This document shows, piece after piece, positions 46,763 to 52,752 of a stretch of 52,752 bases of DNA; position 1 is the first letter of the stretch; each line of letters starts with the position of its first letter. Where the stretch lies: positions 1 to 52,752 of the forward strand of contig NZ_AWSA01000033.1 in NCBI RefSeq assembly GCF_000576595.1. Direction: 5' to 3'. The position numbers were made by a program, and so were the translations under genes. The stretch is from Intrasporangium oryzae NRRL B-24470 (GTDB taxonomy: Bacteria > Actinomycetota > Actinomycetes > Actinomycetales > Dermatophilaceae). The notes beneath the pieces are model-generated. The model did no database searches. It worked only from the letters and a program-made list of their open reading frames with translations, and was not told where the DNA came from.

Positions 46763-46781
46763 CCGGTTCGGGGCACTCGGC

Positions 46782-47714
<933 letters not shown>

Positions 47715-47721
47715 GGTCCAC

Positions 47722-47727
47722 ATCGTA
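47722..47727 (-). promoter_or_regulatory. -10 element, leaderless promoter
   Basis: TACGAT on the minus strand, 7 nt before ATG 47714. Confidence 0.5.
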
Positions 47728-47784
47728 GGTGGCCGGGGCTCAGGTTTCTCCCAGCGTCCGGGCCGGCGGGCGACCCCGGAACCG

Positions 47785-49167
47785 TCAGGGCTGGTCGAGA
47801 TCGAGGCCCAGCAAGGCGTTCTCGACGACCTCGGCGAGCGCCGGGTGGATCCAGTACTGCCCACGAGCCACCGTGTGGGCCGGCGTCCCGATCGAGATGG
47901 CCTGGATGAGCGGCTGGATGAGGGTCGTCGCGTCGGGCCCGAGGACGTGCGCCCCGAGAAGCAGTCCGGTCGCGGGGTCGGCGATGACCTTGCACACGCT
48001 CGTCGTGTCCTCCATGGCCCACCCGTAGGCCGTGTCGCCGTAGGCCTGGACCTTCGTGACGTGCCGCAGCCCCCGGGCCACGCACTGCTGCTCGGTCAGT
48101 CCGATGGTGGCGACCTGCGGGTGGCTGAAGACACCCGAGGGCACGTGCTCGTGGGGGAAGGAGCGCAGGTCGTCGGGATGGACGAGGTTGTGCGCGACGA
48201 CGCGCGCCTCGGCGTTGGCGACGTGCTTGAGCTGGTAGGGCGAGCTCACATCGCCCAGCGACCAGACCCCGGAAGCGGTCGTCCGTCCGTGCTCGTCGAC
48301 GACGATGCGCCCGTCGGGGTGGAGGTCGACGCCCGCGAGCTCGAGCCCGATGCCGGCGGTGTTGGGGTGGCGACCGGTCGCCACGAGCAGGAGGTCGCCC
48401 TCGGCCGACCCGCCGCCGAGGAGGTCGGCGCGGATCGTCCCGTCCTGCTCGGTCAGCGAGCGGGCCGTCGCCATGGTCCGCACGTCCCAGCGCCCCCGGG
48501 CGACGTCGGTGAACCGGCGCGCGATCTCCGTGTCGAGGTGGCGAAGGAGCAGGTCACCCCGGGCGAGGATCGTCACCCTGGACCCCAGCGAGGAGAACAC
48601 GTGCGCCATCTCGACGGCGATGAAGCCGCCACCGATGATGAGGAGGCGCTCGGGGACCTCGTCGATCCGCATGATCGTGTCGGAGGTGTGGAACGGGACG
48701 CCGGACTCGGTGACGACGTCGGGAACCATCGGGTGGGCGCCCGTCGCGACGACGACCTGGTCCGCGGCCAGCAGCGCGGTGCCGCCGTCGTTGAGGTCGA
48801 CCGTGAGCCGCCGGTCGCCGGTGAACCGGGCCCGTCCGAGGTAGGCGGTCGTGTTGGGGCCGTCGACCCGCCACCGTTTCCCGCTCTCGGCGATGGGGTC
48901 GATGCGCCCGAAGATGCGGTCGCGGATGTCGGCCCATCGGACACCGTCGACGGTGGCGTCGACGCCGTAGCGCGCGGCCGAGCGGATCCCGTCGGCGACC
49001 TCGGCGGCGTAGACGAACATCTTCGTCGGGATGCAACCGACGTTGAGGCAGGTACCGCCGAAGGTGCCGGACTCGATGACGGCCACTCGCCGGTCGTCGA
49101 AGTCGGGGGTCACGAGCGAGTTGCCCGACCCGGTCCCGATGATGGCGAGGTCGTAGTGCTCCGTCAC
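47785..49167 (-). CDS. mtr: Mycothione reductase
   Basis: A 460-aa FAD/NADPH disulfide oxidoreductase that regenerates mycothiol, the actinobacterial counterpart of glutathione. FAD site LAIIGTGSGNSLVTP (~7-21), redox pair Cys40/Cys45 in GGTCLNVGCIPTKM, NADPH site LLIIGGGFIAVEMAHVF, and the catalytic His-Pro near the end, YWIHPALAEVVENAL. The GTGSGN start and the lack of a lipoamide-type N terminus separate it from Lpd. GTG 49167 (VTEHYDLAII) has TAGGCT 7 nt upstream. It may be stress-induced, but no ECF promoter is visible. Confidence 0.94.
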   Translation of the reverse strand: MTEHYDLAIIGTGSGNSLVTPDFDDRRVAVIESGTFGGTCLNVGCIPTKMFVYAAEVADGIRSAARYGVDATVDGVRWADIRDRIFGRIDPIAESGKRWRVDGPNTTAYLGRARFTGDRRLTVDLNDGGTALLAADQVVVATGAHPMVPDVVTESGVPFHTSDTIMRIDEVPERLLIIGGGFIAVEMAHVFSSLGSRVTILARGDLLLRHLDTEIARRFTDVARGRWDVRTMATARSLTEQDGTIRADLLGGGSAEGDLLLVATGRHPNTAGIGLELAGVDLHPDGRIVVDEHGRTTASGVWSLGDVSSPYQLKHVANAEARVVAHNLVHPDDLRSFPHEHVPSGVFSHPQVATIGLTEQQCVARGLRHVTKVQAYGDTAYGWAMEDTTSVCKVIADPATGLLLGAHVLGPDATTLIQPLIQAISIGTPAHTVARGQYWIHPALAEVVENALLGLDLDQP

Positions 49168-49174
49168 ACGGGGC

Positions 49175-49180
49175 AGCCTA
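49175..49180 (-). promoter_or_regulatory. -10 element of mtr, leaderless
   Basis: TAGGCT on the minus strand, 7 nt before GTG 49167. Confidence 0.5.
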
Positions 49181-49196
49181 TGACGCGCCGGTCGGG

Positions 49197-49243
49197 CCGG
49201 ACCGGGCGGCCCTGCCGCTCCCAGCGCGGGGCGCCCGGCCCGG
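49197..49243 (-). terminator. Candidate terminator after the SIS-domain gene
   Basis: CCGGACCGGGC and GCCCGGCCCGG form an 11-bp stem with one mismatch around a 25-nt loop, just past the stop at 49251 and upstream of mtr. Confidence 0.4.
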
Positions 49244-49250
49244 GGTCGCC

Positions 49251-50468
49251 TCAGGCGTGCCGGGCCTTGCGCAGGAGGCGCACGTGCGGAGAGGTGGCCG
49301 GGTCGAAGCCCTGGCCGAGCGCGAGGTAGGTCGCGGCGAAGTCGGTGAGCGCCACATGGGAGGCGAGCCGCAGGAGGGGCTCGGGTGCGACGGCGTCGAC
49401 GAGGGAGACCCGGACCCCCGCGTCCTCGGCGACCGAGACGATCATGTCCACGAGCGACCGGTCGAGGTCGTCGGGCGACGCCGGCACCTGGGGCTGCGGC
49501 TCGTCGCCGGCTTCGTCGCTTCGCCCGGCACCGGCACCACCGGTCGGCGCGGACGCGCCGCGCAGCATGATGAGCCGGAGCGGCGCCCGCATCGGCCCGT
49601 CGAGGAACGGGTCGATGAAGATGTCGTCGCCGGCCTGACCGGCGGCCTCTCCCGCGGCGAGCGTGCCGTCGAAGCACGCGACGATCTGGCTCGCCGCATC
49701 GGGTAGCACGCCTGACGCGACGGGGACCCGGCCCGTTCGCCCGAACATCGCGGCGGCCCGACGTGCGGCGACCCCGCCGAACCAGCCGGAGCCGAGGACG
49801 ATCGGCACCGACTCGGCGACCTCGACGGCGAGCACCTTGGCCGGGTTGACGAAGGACTCCGAGGAAGGCCTGGCCTCCTGCGCACGATCGTCGAGGACGT
49901 CTGCGAGCGACGCCAGGATCGCATGGCTGACCGGAGCGAGGCGGAGCACGTCGGCGGCGAGGAGGACCGGGGTCGCCTGTGCCCACATCGACGTCCGTGA
50001 CGACGCCCCCGGGACGGTGATCGGCACGTGGATGCCGCGAGCCCGCGCCGACACCTCGGCCAAGGGCGAGTCGGGCGCGCCGACCGTCAGCAGAGTGGCA
50101 CCCCGACGGGCGGCCTCGGCCGCGAGGCCCAGCGTGCCGGAAGCCCGACCGGACTGAGACACGGCGACCACGAGGTCGAGGGCACCGACCCAGCCGGGCA
50201 GTGGTCCGGAGGAGCAGCCCTGGACGGGGATCGCCGCTGCTCCGCGCGTCGCGGCGTCGAGCAGGTCGGCGACGGCCGTGGAGCCGCCGGCGGCAGCGAC
50301 GACGACCCCGCGCGGCTCGAGCCCTTCGAGCCGCGAGAGCCCGGCCTCGTCGGCCGCGTGGACCGCCCGCCGAACCTGGGCGCCGGCACCGGCGAGGGCC
50401 CGGAGCGTGCCGCTGCGGTCGAGACGCTCGAGGGTGTCCTGGTCGTCGAGCCGCGCCTCGTCGAACAC
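49251..50468 (-). CDS. SIS-domain phosphosugar isomerase-like protein (Rv3256c/TobH type)
   Basis: A 405-aa protein with two SIS-like lobes, related to bifunctional phosphoglucose/phosphomannose isomerases. First lobe: GVVVAAAGGSTAVADLLDAA and DLVVAVSQSGRASGTLGLA. Second: VPIVLGSGWFGGVAARRAAA. A variable acidic/Gly-rich loop (residues ~310-340) precedes the C-terminal DFAATYLALGQGFDPATSPH motif. With ManB it would supply mannose-6-P/mannose-1-P for lipoglycans and GDP-mannose, but catalytic residues are not certain. GTG 50468 (VFDEARLDD) is the family-like start, though no ribosome site is visible. Confidence 0.82.
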   Translation of the reverse strand: MFDEARLDDQDTLERLDRSGTLRALAGAGAQVRRAVHAADEAGLSRLEGLEPRGVVVAAAGGSTAVADLLDAATRGAAAIPVQGCSSGPLPGWVGALDLVVAVSQSGRASGTLGLAAEAARRGATLLTVGAPDSPLAEVSARARGIHVPITVPGASSRTSMWAQATPVLLAADVLRLAPVSHAILASLADVLDDRAQEARPSSESFVNPAKVLAVEVAESVPIVLGSGWFGGVAARRAAAMFGRTGRVPVASGVLPDAASQIVACFDGTLAAGEAAGQAGDDIFIDPFLDGPMRAPLRLIMLRGASAPTGGAGAGRSDEAGDEPQPQVPASPDDLDRSLVDMIVSVAEDAGVRVSLVDAVAPEPLLRLASHVALTDFAATYLALGQGFDPATSPHVRLLRKARHA

Positions 50469-50481
50469 GGTCGTCGTCGGG

Positions 50482-50676
50482 TCAGGCGTCGAGTCGGCGG
50501 GCGAGGTCGACGAGCAGAACAGGGACACCGCTCTCGATGGGGTAGCCCAGCGAGCAGGCAGCGCACTGGAGCTCGGCCCCGGAGGGGCCGTGCGCGTCGG
50601 CGAGCACGCCCTTGCACTGCGGGCAGCGGAGGATCTCACGCAGCCACGGCTCGATGGTCTGAGGGGTCTGGCTCAC
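50482..50676 (-). CDS. Trm112-family zinc-ribbon protein
   Basis: A 64-aa protein with zinc ligands Cys18, Cys21, Cys38 and Cys41 (LRCPQCKGVL...LQCAACSLGYPIESGVPVLL), the Trm112/YcaR pattern. In eukaryotes Trm112 activates methyltransferases; in actinobacteria its role beside manB is unknown. The GTG overlaps the manB stop (GTGA at 50673-50676), so the order manB-trm112-SIS is translationally coupled. Confidence 0.88.
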   Translation of the reverse strand: MSQTPQTIEPWLREILRCPQCKGVLADAHGPSGAELQCAACSLGYPIESGVPVLLVDLARRLDA

Positions 50677-52163
50677 TGTGCTGCTCCTCCGTCGTGGCCG
50701 GCGTCCGGCCCATGGTCGGGACCGGTCTCCTGGTCCGCGTCTGCGTCGGACCGGATCAGGTCGAGGATCTCGTCGCGGACGCGCTCCATCGTCTCACGGT
50801 GGGATGCCTCCACATTGAGTCGGAGCAGGGGTTCGGTGTTGGACGCGCGGACGTTGAACCACCAGGCCGAGGACCCCTCCGGGCTCGTGATCGTCAGGCC
50901 GTCCAGCTCGTCGGTGTCGGCGCCGCGCACCTGGGCCCAGGCGCGGATGCGGTCGACGATGCCCGCCCGGTCGGTCACGGTCGAGTTGATCTCGCCCGAC
51001 GCGGCATACCGCTCGTACTGCGCCGTGAGCGAGGCGAGGGTGCCGGCCTGCTCGCCGAGGGCCGCGAGGACGTGCATCGCGGCGAGCATCCCGGTGTCGG
51101 CGAACCAGAAGTCGCGGAAGTAGTAGTGGGCCGAGTGCTCACCGCCGAACACCGCATCGACCCGGGCCATCTCGGCCTTGATGAACGAGTGGCCCACGCG
51201 CGTCCGCACCGGCGTCGCGTCGAGCTCGCGGACGACCTCGGCGACCGCGGCGCTCGAGATGACGTTGTGGACGATGGCGACGTCGGTGTCTCCCCCCGCC
51301 CGCGCACGGGCGATCTCGCGCGCCGCGACGAGCCCCGTGATGGCGCTCGGCGAGACGGGCTCGCCCGCGGCGTCGACGACGAAGCAGCGGTCGGCATCGC
51401 CGTCGAAGGCGAGGCCGAGGTCGGCGCCGTGCTCCACGACGGCGGCCTGCAGGTCGACGAGGTTGGCCGGGTCGAGCGGGTTGGCCTCGTGGTTGGGGAA
51501 GCTGCCGTCGAGCTCGAAGTAGAGCGGGACGATCTCGAGCGGGAGCTCCGGGAGCCCGGCGGCGGTGCCGAGGACCGCCGGGACCGTGTGGCCCCCCATG
51601 CCGTTGCCGGCGTCGACGACGACCTTGAGCGGCCGGCAGCCGGAGAGGTCGACGAGCTCGCGCAGGAACCGGGCGTAGTCGCCGAGGAGGTCACGCACGT
51701 GGAGCGCCCCGGGGCCCCGCGTCGGCGCGTAGAGGCCGCTGCCCCCGTCGAGCAGCCACTGGGCGAGGTCGCGGATCTCGGCCAGTCCCGTGTCCTGACC
51801 GACCGGTCGGGCCGCGGAACGGCACAGCTTGATGCCGTTGTAGCTCGCCGGGTTGTGGCTTGCGGTGAACATCGCCCCCGGCAGGTCGAGGGCCCCGCTC
51901 GCGTAGTAGAGGCCGTCGGTCGAGCACAGCCCGATGAGGGTGACGTCGACACCGCGGGAGGTCACCCCGTCGGCGAAGGCCGCGGACAGCTCGGGCGAGC
52001 TCGGGCGCATGTCATGGCCGATGACGACGCCGTCGTGACCGTCGGGCAGGGCGATGATCTCGGCGAAGGCCGCGCCGATGGCACGGGCGACGGCGGGCGA
52101 CAACTGCTCGGGGACGAGACCCCGCACGTCGTAGGCCTTGACGAAGTCGGAGAGCTTTGGCAC
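50673..52163 (-). CDS. manB: Phosphomannomutase/phosphoglucomutase
   Basis: A 496-aa alpha-D-phosphohexomutase that interconverts mannose-6-P and mannose-1-P (and possibly the glucose forms). The phosphoserine loop is FTASHNPASYNGIKL (Ser102), the metal loop FDGDADRC, the sugar loop GEHSAHYYFRDF, and the phosphate-binding motif VRASNTEPLLRLNVE. The start AYDVRG is typical of ManB/AlgC. GTG 52163 has TAGGGT 6 nt upstream. Conserved with Rv3257c next to the SIS protein and DUF3499 gene. Confidence 0.95.
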   Translation of the reverse strand: MPKLSDFVKAYDVRGLVPEQLSPAVARAIGAAFAEIIALPDGHDGVVIGHDMRPSSPELSAAFADGVTSRGVDVTLIGLCSTDGLYYASGALDLPGAMFTASHNPASYNGIKLCRSAARPVGQDTGLAEIRDLAQWLLDGGSGLYAPTRGPGALHVRDLLGDYARFLRELVDLSGCRPLKVVVDAGNGMGGHTVPAVLGTAAGLPELPLEIVPLYFELDGSFPNHEANPLDPANLVDLQAAVVEHGADLGLAFDGDADRCFVVDAAGEPVSPSAITGLVAAREIARARAGGDTDVAIVHNVISSAAVAEVVRELDATPVRTRVGHSFIKAEMARVDAVFGGEHSAHYYFRDFWFADTGMLAAMHVLAALGEQAGTLASLTAQYERYAASGEINSTVTDRAGIVDRIRAWAQVRGADTDELDGLTITSPEGSSAWWFNVRASNTEPLLRLNVEASHRETMERVRDEILDLIRSDADADQETGPDHGPDAGHDGGAAQ

Positions 52164-52169
52164 GGGACG

Positions 52170-52175
52170 ACCCTA
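52170..52175 (-). promoter_or_regulatory. -10 element of manB, leaderless
   Basis: TAGGGT on the minus strand, 6 nt before GTG 52163; it overlaps the end of the upstream intergenic gap, so manB has its own promoter. Confidence 0.5.
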
Positions 52176-52179
52176 GCCG

Positions 52180-52575
52180 TCACGTGTCCCTGAGGATGCG
52201 CAGGTGTCCACGGCGGGCGGCCTGGCCCGCGCCGGACTCGACCTCGGCGACGGGCTGCCCGCGCGGGGGGTCCTCCCGGTCGTCGGAGGGTCGGGTCGGC
52301 CGGGGCCGGCCGGCCTCGCGCACGGCGTCGGCCAGGGCCAGGAGGTCGTCGCCCGCGAGGGTCGGCTCGGGGTACTCACCACCGAGGCGAACGACGTCCC
52401 AGCCGCGCGGGGCGGTCAGGCGCTCGGCGTGCTCGCGGCACAGGTCGTAGGTGTGCGGCTCGGCGTACGTGGCCAGGGGGCCGAGCACGACGGCCCGGTC
52501 GGCATACGCGTAGGTGAGTGTCGCGACCGCCGGGCGCGCGCACCCCGTCTTCGAGCAACCACGAGTGAGACCCAC
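52180..52575 (-). CDS. DUF3499-family protein
   Basis: A 131-aa actinobacterial protein. The N-terminal zinc-ribbon-like part, GCSKTGCARPAVATLTYAYA, continues to GPLATYAEPHTYDLCREH (Cys7, Cys12, Cys and His near residue 50). A hydrophilic tail rich in Arg/Pro/Gly follows. Function unknown; the gene precedes manB in many actinobacteria. GTG 52575 is chosen for the family-like start and TAGAGT 8 nt upstream. Confidence 0.88.
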   Translation of the reverse strand: MGLTRGCSKTGCARPAVATLTYAYADRAVVLGPLATYAEPHTYDLCREHAERLTAPRGWDVVRLGGEYPEPTLAGDDLLALADAVREAGRPRPTRPSDDREDPPRGQPVAEVESGAGQAARRGHLRILRDT

Positions 52576-52583
52576 GTTCGTGG

Positions 52584-52589
52584 ACTCTA
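52584..52589 (-). promoter_or_regulatory. -10 element, leaderless promoter
   Basis: TAGAGT on the minus strand, 8 nt before GTG 52575. Confidence 0.45.
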
Positions 52590-52628
52590 GCCCGCAGGTC
52601 CGACGTCGCCGAATCACCACGCCGTCAC

Positions 52629-52688
52629 GCGCACGGACGGGCGCACGGACGGGCGCACGGACGGGCGCACGGACGGGCGCACGGACGG
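52629..52688. repeat. 12-bp tandem repeat, five perfect copies
   Basis: Unit GCGCACGGACGG repeated five times without change. It lies in the divergent intergenic region between the DUF3499 gene and the gene starting beyond the window. Confidence 0.95.
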
Positions 52689-52739
52689 CGCGCGGGCGTC
52701 GAGACGGCGCCGCGGGGGTCCGGCCGTCGCCCTCCGATC

Positions 52740-52745
52740 TAAGGT
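52740..52745 (+). promoter_or_regulatory. Candidate -10 of the next gene
   Basis: TAAGGT ends 7 nt before the window edge. By the local leaderless geometry, the next gene should start almost exactly at the edge. Confidence 0.35.
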
Positions 52746-52752
52746 GGTGCCG

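Noticed and set aside
46666-46781. S-adenosylhomocysteine or SAM riboswitch before sahH
   Set aside because: The leader is short, and I could not build the conserved core of either class; only a loose GAGGGGCGC-like resemblance was seen.
47785-49167. Dihydrolipoamide dehydrogenase
   Set aside because: The GTGSGN start, the sequence around CLNVGCIPTKM and the C-terminal IHPALAEVVENALL fit mycothione reductase better.
52629-52688. CRISPR array
   Set aside because: The 12-bp units are contiguous with no spacers, and no cas genes are present; this is a simple tandem repeat.

Overview
The window is a 52.75-kb chromosomal segment of a high-G+C actinobacterium (roughly 70% G+C or more, codon third positions almost all G/C). 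A mycothione reductase, WhiB1, the MtrA-MtrB-LpqB signalling module, a fused-type 2-oxoglutarate enzyme (Kgd) and a 180-kDa-class NAD-glutamate dehydrogenase all point to Actinomycetota. The gene order resembles the Mycobacterium Rv3219-Rv3259 region (whiB1, pdtaS, secA, hpf, comF-like, lpqB, mtrB, mtrA, sahH, SIS protein, manB, DUF3499). The overall style suggests Micrococcales, perhaps Intrasporangiaceae; that placement is inference. I see no rRNA, tRNA, transposase, phage gene or CRISPR array, and nearly everything looks like vertically inherited core genome.

Layout. 1-4.7 kb: 3' part of kgd, a small DUF6104-like gene and an SGNH hydrolase. 4.7-7.5 kb: a membrane protein, whiB1 and, convergent to it, the pdtaS sensor kinase. 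7.5-14.5 kb: a giant NAD-glutamate dehydrogenase with an unusual histone-like tail, two unknown helical proteins and a DUF2505 protein. 14.5-20 kb: pruA, DUF4870, a second SGNH hydrolase, an alpha/beta hydrolase with its TetR regulator, and a Nudix hydrolase. 20-28.4 kb: a wax-ester/triacylglycerol synthase-like acyltransferase, a cupredoxin-like lipoprotein with a polytopic membrane partner, CpaE-like and SAF/CpaB-like proteins, a small HTH regulator, a LysM protein and an Rv3235-like protein. 28.4-39.8 kb: secA, an MFS exporter with a divergent ArsR-like regulator, a short UvrA-like ABC protein, a broken PPOX gene, a YcaQ-type glycosylase, a LuxR-type response regulator, hpf and comF. 39.9-52.7 kb: lpqB-mtrB-mtrA, a lipoprotein, sahH, DUF808, mtr, and the mannose-activation block SIS-Trm112-manB-DUF3499.

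How the genes work together: kgd, gdh and pruA sit at the 2-oxoglutarate/glutamate node. MtrAB-LpqB, SecA and the LysM protein belong to envelope biogenesis. WhiB1, Mtr, HPF and the response regulators are stress and growth control. ManB with the SIS protein feeds mannose phosphates into glycan synthesis.

The most striking signal is not a gene. An exact octamer, GTATGCCG (reverse complement CGGCATAC), occurs 25 times in this window. It lies in five reading-frame registers, uses codons that are otherwise rare here (TAT, GCA, ATA, CAT), and forms the base of two strong terminator hairpins as inverted pairs. That pattern is what DNA-uptake sequences look like in Neisseria and Haemophilus, but I know of no description of it in actinobacteria. 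Other notable points are a basic histone-like tail on the glutamate dehydrogenase, a perfect 24-bp inverted repeat bracketing a tetR gene, a helically phased GAGAAC array, and at least thirteen genes whose -10 element sits 6-8 nt before the start codon (leaderless transcripts).
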